DNA of 64,000 nucleotides from an uncultured Pelagibacteraceae bacterium (GCA_902623075.1 CACNSD010000001.1:1-64000); one strand, 5' to 3'. Positions 27,786 through 37,179 are shown, counted from the stretch's first letter. A program made the numbers and translations. The notes: a model not told the origin generated them from the sequence alone.

Positions 27786-28661
27786 ATGACTTGTAATGTT
27801 GCTTTCATAGGTCTTGGGGTAATGGGCTACCCAATGGCTGGTTATATATCAAAAGCCGGACACAATGTAACTGTTTTTAATAGAACAAAATCTAAAGCTG
27901 AAAAATGGATTGGTGAATATAAAGGTAAAATGGCAAATACCCCCGCTGAGGCTGCAGATGGTGCTGATTTTATTTTCACATGTGTTGGTAATGATGATGA
28001 TTTAAGAGAAGTAGCAACTGGAGAAAATGGATTGTTTAATACAGCAAAAGCTGGATCCATTTTTATTGATAACTCAACTGTATCTGCAGAAGTATCAAGA
28101 GAATTAAATAAAAAAGCAAATGATAAAGGTTTTAGTTTTTTAGATGCTCCTATTTCTGGAGGACAAGCTGGTGCCGAAGGTGGAATACTAACAGTAATGG
28201 TTGGTGGTGATGAAGAAGTATTTAAAAAGGCTGAGCCTGTAATTGATTGTTATAGTAAAAAAGTAAAATTAATTGGTCCTTGTGGAAGTGGTCAATTAAC
28301 GAAAATGATGAACCAAATGTGTATTGCTGGAACAGTCCAAGGTTTATCAGAGGCAATTAATTTTGGAATTAATGCGGGTTTAGATATGGATAAAGTTATG
28401 GAGACAATATCTAAAGGTGCAGCACAATCTTGGCAAATGGAAAATAGATACCGAACTATGACAGATAATAAGTTTGATTATGGTTTTGCTATCGATTGGA
28501 TGAGAAAAGATTTAAAAATTGCAATTGAAGAGGCAAAAAAAAATGGTTCACCTGTTCCTATAACAGAAATTATTGATGGCTATTATGCTGAGGTTCAAGA
28601 AATGGGTGGCAATCGTTGGGATAGTTCAGGTTTGATTGCCAGATTAAAAAAGAAAAAATAA
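27786..28661 (+). CDS. 3-Hydroxyisobutyrate dehydrogenase family oxidoreductase
   Basis: Beta-hydroxyacid dehydrogenase family, 291 residues. The Rossmann motif FIGLGVMGYPMAGYISKAGH is at 6-26, a substrate-binding DAPISGGQAGAEGG near 120, GPCGSGQLTKMMNQM with the catalytic lysine near 175, and a C-terminal KDLKIAIEEA. Reduces or oxidises short 3-hydroxyacids (3-hydroxyisobutyrate, tartronate semialdehyde or succinic semialdehyde relatives) with NAD(P). Which substrate is unknown. It precedes an FMN-binding-split protein by 5 bp. Confidence 0.88.
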   Translation: MTCNVAFIGLGVMGYPMAGYISKAGHNVTVFNRTKSKAEKWIGEYKGKMANTPAEAADGADFIFTCVGNDDDLREVATGENGLFNTAKAGSIFIDNSTVSAEVSRELNKKANDKGFSFLDAPISGGQAGAEGGILTVMVGGDEEVFKKAEPVIDCYSKKVKLIGPCGSGQLTKMMNQMCIAGTVQGLSEAINFGINAGLDMDKVMETISKGAAQSWQMENRYRTMTDNKFDYGFAIDWMRKDLKIAIEEAKKNGSPVPITEIIDGYYAEVQEMGGNRWDSSGLIARLKKKK

Positions 28662-28666
28662 TATTT

Positions 28667-29272
28667 GTGACTGATACAGTTCCTTACTACGAGGACTTTG
28701 CAGAGATCAAAAAGAAAATTTGGTCGATGTTAGATAATGCTGTTAAAGACAGAAGTTCTCCTTTTAGAATACCTGTATTTATATGTGGCGATCAATTAGA
28801 TATTGATGGAAGAATTGTAGTTTTGAGAAAATCAGACCAGTCAAATAACCTTGTCCAATATCATAGTGACATTCGATCAGATAAAATAGAAAAGCTAAAA
28901 GCAAATAAAAATGCTGCAATGTTGTTTTATGATAAAGATGAAAAAATACAGGTCAGATTAAAAGTAGAATGCATCATTAATTACAATAATGATATAACAA
29001 AAGAATCTTGGTCTAAAACCCAGCATATAAGTAGAAAATGTTATTTAGTTGATAATGGACCTGGAACTGAGTCAAATATACCAACCTCTGGACTAAAACC
29101 AGAGTTGGACAATTTTGATTACACAAAAGAACAAAGCGAAGAAGGTTATAAAAACTTTACTGTTATTCAGTGTAAAATTAAATCCATAGAATGGCTTTAT
29201 TTAGCAGCGAAAGGTCATAGAAGAGCAAAATTTAATTTAGAAAATAATAAAGATAGTTGGTTAGTTCCATAA
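28667..29272 (+). CDS. Pyridoxamine 5'-phosphate oxidase-like FMN-binding protein
   Basis: A 201-residue protein of the FMN-binding split-barrel superfamily, most like the Alr4036/PNPOx N-terminal group: GRIVVLRKSDQSNNLVQYHSDIRSDKIEKLKANKNAAMLFYDKDEKIQVRLK. The true PdxH C-terminal dimerisation signature is not seen, so vitamin B6 synthesis is not claimed. The start is GTG at 28667. It is spaced 5 bp after the dehydrogenase and directly abuts the small membrane protein gene. Confidence 0.8.
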   Translation: MTDTVPYYEDFAEIKKKIWSMLDNAVKDRSSPFRIPVFICGDQLDIDGRIVVLRKSDQSNNLVQYHSDIRSDKIEKLKANKNAAMLFYDKDEKIQVRLKVECIINYNNDITKESWSKTQHISRKCYLVDNGPGTESNIPTSGLKPELDNFDYTKEQSEEGYKNFTVIQCKIKSIEWLYLAAKGHRRAKFNLENNKDSWLVP

Positions 29273-29476
29273 ATGGTTACTGGATACATATTCGCAGCAT
29301 TTATTATCATTTTAGGATTAGCTGTAATGAGATTTGGCAGTATTCATGTTAAAAAATTTAAAGATGGCAAAACCAAAATTAAATCAAAGTTAAGTGGGCA
29401 GTTATCTTTTTTAATTTTGTTTATAATAGTTATTGGATTAATAGTTTATTCACTCAATGATCTCTTATTTAATTAA
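29273..29476 (+). CDS. Small two-helix membrane protein
   Basis: A 67-residue protein with two hydrophobic segments (about 3-22 and 43-62) separated by a basic loop (HVKKFKDGKTKIKSK), so both ends probably face the periplasm. Its ATG immediately follows the stop of the FMN-binding protein with no gap, which argues for real cotranslation. No family recognised and no function can be given. Confidence 0.6.
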   Translation: MVTGYIFAAFIIILGLAVMRFGSIHVKKFKDGKTKIKSKLSGQLSFLILFIIVIGLIVYSLNDLLFN

Positions 29477-29487
29477 TAAATTTGATT

Positions 29488-30414
29488 TTAGCTAAAAATA
29501 TCCTGTATCTTTAAAGACTTACTTGGGAGGATTTTTTTAAGATCTTTTCTTTTGTATTTACTTAATTTTTGGTAAAATTCAGGTACAGTCATACCAAAAG
29601 TATTTTGAAAAGATGGTTGCCATTTCCAGCCCTGGGGTTGCTTACCCCTCTGTATCCAGAATTCTCTAAAAACCAACTCAAATGCTTTTTCTTCAGAAAT
29701 ATTATTTTTTTTTAACTCGTTAACTAGAGCCAGAACTATGAATGCAGAGCCTGAGTAATTGTTATCAAATCCTTTTTTTTGTGGTGAGGTATTATATTTT
29801 TCATATAATTTAGTTTCTTTTGATACCCTTTTAATACTCCAATTATCACTTTGCTTAAGATCGTTATTTAAAAGGTATTTTTTATAATATTGCCTTAAGT
29901 AAATCTCCTCTAAAACCTTGGCACCCCCCTCAAATAACCATTTTGGAGAGTTTCGATCTAAAATTTTGTCATGAGAAAGTGCTCTTTGATAGACATGAAA
30001 ATACTCATGCACAACAACAGAGTAAGTTCGAATTTTATTAACTGAACTTTTTAAATCATTTGGGTTTATGTCTAATTGCACCCATGGTGCAGGTGAATTA
30101 ATTCCTTCAAGACCTGAATACTTCATATTAGCACGCTTTTCTGGAAAAGGATTTTTTGTACTTTTCCATGCATAAATGTCCATTCCATAGCCCTGTTTCA
30201 TGTTCATCAATGTCATATTATTCTTGACCCAATGGTTAGTGTTCTCATTTATAGGCATAACTTCTTGAACAATATTCATTATATTATTGAATTCAGTAAC
30301 CCATTTCTTTGGCAAATTTTCATGCAAGTTATATTTGAACTTAAATTTTTCAACAGCAACGACTGAGGTAGAATAAAAAACTAAAGCGATAAAAATTAAA
30401 AATATTTTTTTCAT
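29488..30414 (-). CDS. Secreted putative zinc metallopeptidase
   Basis: A 308-residue protein with a signal peptide (MKKIFLIFIALVFYSTSVVA, about 1-20). A zinc-protease motif HEYFH is at 136-140, and WLFEGGAKVLEEI about 25 residues later offers a glutamate as third ligand, the gluzincin layout. It should act in the periplasm or outside. I do not recognise the exact family, and no substrate is evident. Its start overlaps the stop of the DUF1330 gene by 4 bp. Confidence 0.65.
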   Translation of the reverse strand: MKKIFLIFIALVFYSTSVVAVEKFKFKYNLHENLPKKWVTEFNNIMNIVQEVMPINENTNHWVKNNMTLMNMKQGYGMDIYAWKSTKNPFPEKRANMKYSGLEGINSPAPWVQLDINPNDLKSSVNKIRTYSVVVHEYFHVYQRALSHDKILDRNSPKWLFEGGAKVLEEIYLRQYYKKYLLNNDLKQSDNWSIKRVSKETKLYEKYNTSPQKKGFDNNYSGSAFIVLALVNELKKNNISEEKAFELVFREFWIQRGKQPQGWKWQPSFQNTFGMTVPEFYQKLSKYKRKDLKKILPSKSLKIQDIFS

Positions 30415-30701
30415 ACACCTCTAATAATTATATTTGTCCCCTCAGAATTATCTAGTCTTATTTGCTTTATTGGTTTGTACTCTTCAGAATTATACCAATC
30501 TAGCGCTTTTTCATAACTAGGAAACTTAAGCACAATTATTCTTGGAAATTTTGTTTCTCCATCAAAAATTTGAAATTCACCAGCTCTTACCAAAAATTCT
30601 CCACCAAATTTTTTTACTAGTGGTGTAACTTTTTCCACGTACACTTTATAATTTTCAGGATTAGTTACTTTTAATTGAGCTATTACGTAGCCTGCTGGCA
30701 T
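30411..30701 (-). CDS. DUF1330 family protein
   Basis: A 96-residue ferredoxin-like-fold protein: AGYVIAQLKVTNPENYKVYVEKVTPLVKKFGGEFLVRAG, RIIVLKFPSYEKALDWYNSEEY. These blocks are the standard DUF1330 signature. Function unknown in the family. It lies between the carbonic-anhydrase-like gene (10 bp) and the metallopeptidase gene (4-bp overlap), so all three may be cotranscribed. Confidence 0.85.
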   Translation of the reverse strand: MPAGYVIAQLKVTNPENYKVYVEKVTPLVKKFGGEFLVRAGEFQIFDGETKFPRIIVLKFPSYEKALDWYNSEEYKPIKQIRLDNSEGTNIIIRGV

Positions 30702-30711
30702 TTATCTCCTC

Positions 30712-31224
30712 TCAAAAAATTGATTTTGAATATTTTTTCCAATTATCTTGATAATGCTTTGTGTTTTCAAATACTGCTTTTTTTTCTTCCTCTGAAACTT
30801 CTCTAATAACTTTACCTGGTGAGCCAACAACCAAAGAATTGTCAGGTATAACTTTGTTTTCTGTAATTAAGGCCTTAGCTCCGATAATACAATTTTTTCC
30901 AATATTAGCTTTATTTAAGATAACAGCTCCAATTCCAATTAAACTGTTATCTCCAATGGTACATCCATGAAGCATAACTAGATGACCAACCGTAACATTT
31001 TTTCCTACTTTTAGTGGGCAACCTGGATCTGTGTGTAAAACACTTCCATCTTGAACATTAGATCCTTCACCAATATAAATATTTTCAATGTCTCCTCTAA
31101 GAACTGCATTAAACCAAATACTTGTATTTTTTTCTAAAGTAACATCCCCTATTATTATAGCATTAGGAGCTACCCAATTCTCACCAGAACTTTTTGGTTT
31201 TTTATTATTTAAGTCATAGAACAT
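30712..31224 (-). CDS. Gamma-carbonic anhydrase family protein
   Basis: Left-handed beta-helix protein of 170 residues with hexapeptide repeats. Zinc-binding histidines are seen in SVLHTDPGCP, TVGHLVMLHGCTIGD; NTSIWFNAVLRGD near residue 40 and LVVGSPGKVIREVSEEE at the end are typical of the gamma-CA/YrdA group. Whether it hydrates CO2 is unproven for most members. YrdA-like or acyl-CoA-binding PaaY relatives are the alternatives. Confidence 0.87.
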   Translation of the reverse strand: MFYDLNNKKPKSSGENWVAPNAIIIGDVTLEKNTSIWFNAVLRGDIENIYIGEGSNVQDGSVLHTDPGCPLKVGKNVTVGHLVMLHGCTIGDNSLIGIGAVILNKANIGKNCIIGAKALITENKVIPDNSLVVGSPGKVIREVSEEEKKAVFENTKHYQDNWKKYSKSIF

Positions 31225-31242
31225 AATTAAATTTTAACAATT

Positions 31243-32463
31243 TTATAATTGATTGACATTAAAATTTTTGAAATTTCCAATAAAATTTGGGGTTTTCATT
31301 ATGGTTCTGTACAAAGGAAACGAGCTTATATCCTCATGATAAACAGCTTTAGGTGTCCAAGTAAAACATAAAATAATTAAAAAAATAACTCTATATTTCT
31401 TCATCTTTAAAAAAGAATTAGAAATGAAATGATTTGCTTTTTCATAATCAAAAGTAATTAATTCAGATCTTAGTAAACCAAAGTAAAAAATACACGGAAA
31501 AGTGTATGCCATACTACTGTATCTACCTGAATCTACGGCAGTTAAAAATGGTAATATACTAGGTAAAGCCAGTATTATAAAAATTAATTTTAAATTTATT
31601 TTTGAAATAATAGCATTCGTCTGAGATTTATTTATCTTAGAAAAAAAAATAGAAATTATTAAACCCAAAAAACCAAATAGAAAAATTAAAATATATCTTA
31701 TTACATGAGGTAACTTCCATCCAACTTCATTTTGATATGCAGCAATATCAACCACCATTGAATGTGGTGCTAAACCACAACTTTCGTTAGATTTTTCTTT
31801 TAAATTTTTACATAATAAATCAAAGTTTTCTTTAGAAAATTCATTAGATGTAACTAAATTTAAAAATAAAATTATTACAAATAGGGCAATGAAAAACTTG
31901 ATAAAAAATTTTAAATTTAATTTTTTTTCAATTATTACAAAAAAAGCCAAAAAATAAACAACATAAATTATATAAATTTCATGAGTCAGAAAAACTACAG
32001 GAAATGTAATTATAAAATAAATATAATTATAATTAACTTTTCTAAACTTAAGAAAAATTAAAAAATTTACTATAAAAACTAAAAACATTAAAATATCTTT
32101 TCTACCTAGTGCTTCGAGTTCCGCTAAAGAAAATATAAAAAATAATGGGGAAAATATCGCAAGAGCAAAAAAATAATTATAATTAATTTTTTTAAAAAAT
32201 TTATAAATCAAATAAAAATAAAATAAGTAAATTAATATTTGTAATAATAAAAATGTTTTTCTCAACTGAATGTCAAAAAACTGACTTATTTGAAATATTA
32301 TCTCTCCTAAAAAACCTCTCCTTGTAAAACCTCCTTGATAATTAATAACCCATTCAGCCATAGAGTTATTAACTGATGAATTATGAACTGCTGCTAAAAA
32401 AAATATTATAAAAACAAGTAAAAATGTTAAATAAATGCTAAAGAATATTTTATACTCTTTCAT
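31243..32463 (-). CDS. Polytopic membrane protein, possibly surface-polysaccharide related
   Basis: A 406-residue integral membrane protein with about ten hydrophobic segments. Early in the protein is WVINYQGGFTRRGFLGEI, and LAELEALGRKDI sits in a loop near residue 115; both look like conserved loop motifs of a family I cannot name. Topology resembles EpsG/GT-C-like polysaccharide proteins, and a glycosyltransferase gene lies 0.6 kb away on the other strand, but the role is unknown. Confidence 0.65.
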   Translation of the reverse strand: MKEYKIFFSIYLTFLLVFIIFFLAAVHNSSVNNSMAEWVINYQGGFTRRGFLGEIIFQISQFFDIQLRKTFLLLQILIYLFYFYLIYKFFKKINYNYFFALAIFSPLFFIFSLAELEALGRKDILMFLVFIVNFLIFLKFRKVNYNYIYFIITFPVVFLTHEIYIIYVVYFLAFFVIIEKKLNLKFFIKFFIALFVIILFLNLVTSNEFSKENFDLLCKNLKEKSNESCGLAPHSMVVDIAAYQNEVGWKLPHVIRYILIFLFGFLGLIISIFFSKINKSQTNAIISKINLKLIFIILALPSILPFLTAVDSGRYSSMAYTFPCIFYFGLLRSELITFDYEKANHFISNSFLKMKKYRVIFLIILCFTWTPKAVYHEDISSFPLYRTIMKTPNFIGNFKNFNVNQL

Positions 32464-32511
32464 TAATTATTATATTAAATTTATTTATCTTAGTTTATAT
32501 ATTTCTATAAT

Positions 32512-33066
32512 ATGCCGATACAAACTCCAATATGTGATTTTGGTCAAAAAGCTATTCCGTTTGAATTAAAATCAACTAAAAATACAGTTGTCACATTAAA
32601 TGATATTAGAGGTAATAATGGAACTTTAGTGATGTTTATTTGCAATCATTGTCCATATGTAAAAGCAGTAACAAAAGAAATTGTTGAAGATTGTAATGAG
32701 TTAAAAAAAATTGGAATTAATGCAGTTGCAATATGCTCAAATGATGCTGTCAGTCATCCTGAAGATTCTTTTGAAAATATGATTGAATTTTCAAAACGAA
32801 ATAATTTTAATTTTCCTTATTTGGCTGATGAGACGCAAGAAATAGCAAAAGCTTATGATGCAGTATGTACTCCTGACTTTTTTGGATATAATAAAAACTT
32901 AGAATTACAATATCGTGGTCGATTAAGAGAATTGAAAAATTTTATTCCTGTAAAAGATGGAGAGAGTGATTTGCTAAAAGCCATGAAGCAAATAGCTAAA
33001 ACTAGTGAAGGTCCTAAAGAACAAATTCCTAGTGCTGGTTGCAGTATTAAATGGAAAATTGATTAA
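32512..33066 (+). CDS. Thioredoxin-fold redoxin/peroxiredoxin-like protein
   Basis: AhpC/TSA-Redoxin family protein of 184 residues: GTLVMFICNHCPYVKAVTKEIVEDCNELKKIGINAVAICSND. A CNHC pair sits where thioredoxin CXXC and peroxiredoxin cysteines lie (near residues 44-47), followed by FPYLADETQEIAKAYDAVCTPDFFGYN. This is the PRX_like1 pattern. No signal peptide, so cytoplasmic thiol-disulfide or peroxide chemistry is likely. It overlaps the start of the glycosyltransferase gene (TAATG). Confidence 0.85.
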   Translation: MPIQTPICDFGQKAIPFELKSTKNTVVTLNDIRGNNGTLVMFICNHCPYVKAVTKEIVEDCNELKKIGINAVAICSNDAVSHPEDSFENMIEFSKRNNFNFPYLADETQEIAKAYDAVCTPDFFGYNKNLELQYRGRLRELKNFIPVKDGESDLLKAMKQIAKTSEGPKEQIPSAGCSIKWKID

Positions 33067-34148
33067 TGTATTTAGTTATTACCAAATCATTTCCACCTGA
33101 ATTAGGTGGAATGCAAAGTTTAATGTGGGGTCTCTCAAGAGAACTATCAAAAAATTTAATGATAAAAGTATTTGCAGATTATATAGATGGTCACAAAGAT
33201 TTAGATGAACAAGCTTCTTTTTCTATCGAAAGAGTTGGTGGAATTAAATTGCTTAGAAAATATAGGAAAGCACAATTAATCAATGAATATATCAAAGAAA
33301 ACAAAATAGATGGAATAATTGCTGATCATTGGAAAAGTTTAGAACTTATTAAAACTTCTAAGAAAAAATATTGTTTAATTCATGGTAAAGAAATTAACCA
33401 TCCTAAAGGCTCTAGTCAAAATAAAAGAGTAATTAGTGTTTTAAATAATGTTGAAAAAGTTATAGCAAATTCCCAGTTTACAAAAGATCTGGCAGTAGAC
33501 CATGGTGTTAACGAAAAAAAAGTAATTGTCATAAACCCAGGAGTTGATACTGCTGAAGAATTAAATAAAAAAACTTTAGATAAAGTTGAAAGTATTCTAA
33601 AAATTAAATATCCAAGACTAATTACAGTTTCAAGATTCGATAAACGTAAAAATCATGAAAAAATAGTAATGGCTTTAAGAAATTTAAAACAAATTTATCC
33701 TGATATCGTTTATATTTGTGTTGGATATGGGGAAGAGGAAGAAAATATCAAAAGACTGGTTAAAGAGCTTGATCTTGAGGCACAGGTAATGTTTTTCAAA
33801 GATATTGGTAATGATTTAAAAAATGCTTTAGTTGCAAAATCAAATATTTTTGTGATGCCATCCATAATTCATAAAAAGTCCGTTGAAGGTTTTGGAATTG
33901 CATATGTTGAGGCAGCTCAATACAGTATACCATCAATTGGTGGAAAAGACGGTGGGGCTGCAGATGCTATTGATCATGGAAAAACTGGTTTAATATGTGA
34001 TGGTAACAGTCTTGATGACATTTATTCTATAATTAGTTCAATGTTAGAAAATAAAAAATATTTAGAGTTTGGGAAAAATGCAAAGGAATTCGTCAAAAAA
34101 TTTCAATGGTCAAGAATAATTGAAGAATACAAGAAGATATTAAATTGA
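33066..34148 (+). CDS. Glycosyltransferase family 4 (GT-B)
   Basis: A 360-residue GT-B glycosyltransferase. The N-terminal domain starts KSFPPELGGMQSLMWGLSREL. The C-terminal domain has PRLITVSRFDKRKNHEKIVMALRNL and the E-x7-E type GFGIAYVEAAQYSIPSIGGKDGGAADAI. It likely transfers a nucleotide-sugar residue onto a lipid or surface glycan on the cytoplasmic membrane face. Sugar and acceptor unknown. It overlaps its neighbours on both sides, forming a three-gene transcript with the redoxin and the EamA transporter. Confidence 0.87.
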   Translation: MYLVITKSFPPELGGMQSLMWGLSRELSKNLMIKVFADYIDGHKDLDEQASFSIERVGGIKLLRKYRKAQLINEYIKENKIDGIIADHWKSLELIKTSKKKYCLIHGKEINHPKGSSQNKRVISVLNNVEKVIANSQFTKDLAVDHGVNEKKVIVINPGVDTAEELNKKTLDKVESILKIKYPRLITVSRFDKRKNHEKIVMALRNLKQIYPDIVYICVGYGEEEENIKRLVKELDLEAQVMFFKDIGNDLKNALVAKSNIFVMPSIIHKKSVEGFGIAYVEAAQYSIPSIGGKDGGAADAIDHGKTGLICDGNSLDDIYSIISSMLENKKYLEFGKNAKEFVKKFQWSRIIEEYKKILN

Positions 34149-35035
34149 TTTCAAATAACAAATTAGCAATTTTTTTAATTGTAGCTTCAGTATTATTTGG
34201 AACACTGATGCTTACATTTTTAAAATTAGCTCAAGATGAAGTTAATGTTTACGTTGCAGGATTTTTTAGATTTTTTTTTGGTTTTCTGATTATTTTGCCT
34301 TATATATTAAAATCCAAATTTAAAGTATTTAAAACAATTCATCATAAAAAACATTTTGCTAGAGCTTTTTTAAACTTACCTTCAATGCTTTTATATTTCT
34401 CAGCATTAGTAATGATGCCAATTGAAAAAGCCACAGCAATTTCTTTTGTTGTCCCTTTCTTGGTAACAATATTGGCTGTCTTATTTCTTGGAGAAAAAAT
34501 CTACGTATACAGAAGTTTTGCCTTAGTTTTGGGATTTATTGGTATGTTAATAATTTTAAGACCAGGAATAATTGATATCTCTCTTGGAGTTTATATGGCT
34601 CTGGCTTCCTCTTTTATGTGGTCTGTAGTGATTATAATTACAAAAAGTATTGCAAAAGATGATAGTTCAATAACAATTTTATCTTATGGTTACACTTATA
34701 TGACAATTTTTAGTTTCATAATTGCATTGTTTCATTGGCAAACGCCTGGCTTACAAACTTTGATTTATTTATTTTTTGGAGGTTTATTTGGTACATTGTT
34801 ACATCTTTGCATTAATCACGCTTATAAATTAGTAGATGTAAGTGTGACTCAGCCCTATTCCTTTCTAAGTCTCGTATTTGCATCTTTAATAGGATTTTAT
34901 GTCTTTAATGAGAAACCTGATCTATTTACATGGATTGGTGCAAGTGTAATTTTTTTAGGGGTTTTAATCATTTCATATAGAGAAATGAAACTGGAAAAAG
35001 AAATAATTAGAAAAAGTATAGATATTAAAAATTAA
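34145..35035 (+). CDS. EamA/DMT family transporter
   Basis: A 296-residue drug/metabolite transporter superfamily protein with about ten membrane helices and two EamA repeats (ending near LIILRPGIID and LGVLIISYREMK). The start is a TTG at 34145 inside the overlap TTGA with the glycosyltransferase stop. Substrates of the family include amino acids, nucleotide sugars and metabolites; none can be assigned. The 3' end overlaps the convergent glycosyltransferase gene by 4 bp. Confidence 0.87.
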   Translation: MISNNKLAIFLIVASVLFGTLMLTFLKLAQDEVNVYVAGFFRFFFGFLIILPYILKSKFKVFKTIHHKKHFARAFLNLPSMLLYFSALVMMPIEKATAISFVVPFLVTILAVLFLGEKIYVYRSFALVLGFIGMLIILRPGIIDISLGVYMALASSFMWSVVIIITKSIAKDDSSITILSYGYTYMTIFSFIIALFHWQTPGLQTLIYLFFGGLFGTLLHLCINHAYKLVDVSVTQPYSFLSLVFASLIGFYVFNEKPDLFTWIGASVIFLGVLIISYREMKLEKEIIRKSIDIKN

Positions 35036-35973
35036 AAAATAATTTTAGATAATTTTTCAAAAACTTTTTCTGCAGACAGTTTTGATAATTCAGGTGCTTG
35101 TATTGCTTTAAAATTTTCTCTTTCAATACTTACTTTGAAAGGAGTTGTATGAGAACCAAATAAAGCAATTCCTTTTGATCCTAGGTGAGCTGTCATGTGT
35201 GCTGGTCCAGTATCATTTGCAACGACAAACGAGCTATCTTTAATCAATGATGCTAATTGAGAAATATTTAAAGCTTTACCATTATCTAAAATACAAAGTG
35301 CATTTATATTTGATGCTTCTTTAATTTCACTTGGCCCTGGTGCAATAACTACTTTAAATTTATTATCTAACTTTTCATTAATCATAGATATTAACTCATT
35401 ATAATAAGGCCATTTTTTAGATGTTAAGTGAGGTGAACAAAAAGGAAAGAGAAGAATATACTTGTCTAATTTATGGTAATCTTTTATTTGAGATATGTCA
35501 GATGAACTCCAAGAAAAATTAGGTTTCAAGGTATGAATAGTATTTATACCTGAGCTTTTTAATTGATGATCAAATCTTGATAAAACTGAGTCTTCATCAA
35601 AATCTTCTTTTTTAGTTCCATCTGGTAAAGTCGTTTCTGTAGATGACCATTTATCTTTTGTTGCTTTTGGAAATAAAATCTTTTTATAAAAAGCTGTTCT
35701 ACTTGAGTTCTGTAAATCATAAACTTTAAAAAAATTATATTTTTTTATTTTTTTCATTAATGAATATAAATAAATTAAGTTTAGTTTTGACAATCTCTTA
35801 TCTAAAATGACATCAGAAATATGTGGATTTTTTTTAAATAAATTAAAGTATGGTTTAGTTGTTAGCAAATAAATTTCATCTTCTTTATGATTCTCAGAAA
35901 TATCTTGAATTGCACCACAAGCTTGAGCTATATCACCCAAAGACCCGTGTTTAATGATTAAAATATTAGACAT
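35032..35973 (-). CDS. Glycosyltransferase family 9 (heptosyltransferase-like)
   Basis: A 313-residue GT9 family protein: ILIIKHGSLGDIAQACGAIQDI at the N-terminus, LLFPFCSPHLTSKKWPYYNELI in the middle, and FVVANDTGPAHMTAHLGSKGIALFGSHTTP, the donor-binding signature. GT9 enzymes add ADP-heptose or similar sugars to lipopolysaccharide core. The exact acceptor here is unknown. It lies convergent to the EamA gene and divergent from the DUF6165-like gene. Confidence 0.88.
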   Translation of the reverse strand: MSNILIIKHGSLGDIAQACGAIQDISENHKEDEIYLLTTKPYFNLFKKNPHISDVILDKRLSKLNLIYLYSLMKKIKKYNFFKVYDLQNSSRTAFYKKILFPKATKDKWSSTETTLPDGTKKEDFDEDSVLSRFDHQLKSSGINTIHTLKPNFSWSSSDISQIKDYHKLDKYILLFPFCSPHLTSKKWPYYNELISMINEKLDNKFKVVIAPGPSEIKEASNINALCILDNGKALNISQLASLIKDSSFVVANDTGPAHMTAHLGSKGIALFGSHTTPFKVSIERENFKAIQAPELSKLSAEKVFEKLSKIIF

Positions 35974-36005
35974 ATTTTTAACAATTTAACATAGTATAAA
36001 TTTTA

Positions 36006-36395
36006 ATGAATAAAATTATAGTAGAAGTATCCGTAGGTGAGCTTTTAGACAAAATTTCAATATTAGAAATAAAAAAAGAGAAAATTAAAGATCCAGAAAA
36101 ACTAAAATTTATAACGAATGAATATTCGATTCTTAAAGATCAGTTAGAAAAAAATGTTAAACCTGACGATAAACTAAATAAACTATACCTTGATTTAAAA
36201 GAAATTAATGCCAAACTTTGGGTTATAGAGGACGACAAAAGAAATTGTGAAAAAAACAAAGACTTTAATGAAAAATTTATAAAATTATCTAGAGATGTTC
36301 ATTTTTTAAATGATGATCGCGCAAAAATAAAACTAGAAATGAATAATCATACTGGATCGAGTATTAGAGAAATTAAAGAATATACTAGCTACTAA
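36006..36395 (+). CDS. Small helical protein, DUF6165-like
   Basis: A 129-residue protein beginning IIVEVSVGELLDKISILEIKKEKI, with charged helical segments to the end (LKEINAKLWVIEDDKRNCE, RDVHFLNDDRAKIK). The pattern resembles DUF6165, small proteins often found beside glycosyltransferase genes, as here. Function unknown; the family name is from memory and tentative. The 3' end overlaps the convergent dioxygenase gene by 11 bp. Confidence 0.65.
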   Translation: MNKIIVEVSVGELLDKISILEIKKEKIKDPEKLKFITNEYSILKDQLEKNVKPDDKLNKLYLDLKEINAKLWVIEDDKRNCEKNKDFNEKFIKLSRDVHFLNDDRAKIKLEMNNHTGSSIREIKEYTSY

Positions 36396-37179
36396 AAACT
36401 TTAGGAAACCAATCATCTCTCATCAAATCTCCTGTTTTTAAATTAATACCATCAAATGGAGGAGAGGTTGGCCCTCCTCTATCAATATATTTTACATCAT
36501 CACCTATAAATCGCATCGAAAATGCTCTTCGTGATTTAGAGGAATTATTTCCTGTTGAACCATGTACAATTTTAAAATTAAATAAAACAGCATCACCCAA
36601 ACTTAATTCGGGAATTAAAATATTTTTTTCAAATTCTTTTGATGATGGTAAATCCATAAAAGAACTATTATCATCGTACCAAGATTGGTTATTAGACCAT
36701 TTCGTGGGTCTAATTAACTTGGGCCATTTGTGGGAACCTAAAATTAATTTAAGATTATTTTTTTGATTAACTTCATCCAAAGGAATCCAAAAACTTCCAG
36801 TATCGTTACCATCAACGCAATAATATGGCATATCTTGATGCCATGGTGTTTCTTTGTAAGTGCCGGGATCTTTTATAAAAACATGTTCATGAAAAATCTG
36901 GGTAGATTTAGATTTGGTTGCTTCAGCTACTATTTGAGCTCCAAGTGAATTATATATACAATCCTTAAATTCTTTTATCCTCTCCCAATTACAATAATCC
37001 TCAAAAAATCTTCCATTTTTATCAGTAACATTTTCTCTTCCATGCTTACTTGGATTTTCTAAAACTTTTTGAAATCCTGTTCTAAGTGGCTCAATCCAAT
37101 CTTTAAATAAATCTTTAATTATTATTACACCATCGTTTTGATAATCTTTAATTTGTCTATCAGATAAAAACATTTTCAT
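36385..37179 (-). CDS. Phytanoyl-CoA dioxygenase (PhyH) family protein
   Basis: Fe(II)/2-oxoglutarate-dependent dioxygenase of 264 residues. Metal-binding HxD is in ETPWHQDMPYY, the distal His in FKIVHGSTGNN, and the 2-oxoglutarate arginine in SRRAFSMRFIGDD. The substrate is unknown; relatives hydroxylate ectoine, amino acids, lipids or phosphonates. It is the last gene after two ABC permease genes and overlaps the second by 4 bp (ATGA), so its substrate may be a compound brought in by that transporter; this is inference. Confidence 0.87.
   Translation of the reverse strand: MKMFLSDRQIKDYQNDGVIIIKDLFKDWIEPLRTGFQKVLENPSKHGRENVTDKNGRFFEDYCNWERIKEFKDCIYNSLGAQIVAEATKSKSTQIFHEHVFIKDPGTYKETPWHQDMPYYCVDGNDTGSFWIPLDEVNQKNNLKLILGSHKWPKLIRPTKWSNNQSWYDDNSSFMDLPSSKEFEKNILIPELSLGDAVLFNFKIVHGSTGNNSSKSRRAFSMRFIGDDVKYIDRGGPTSPPFDGINLKTGDLMRDDWFPKVFSS

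Noticed and set aside
31243-36395. Cluster of glycosyltransferases and membrane proteins as a horizontally acquired island
   Set aside because: No integrase, tRNA junction, repeats or clear composition change; genes are interleaved with ordinary metabolic genes.
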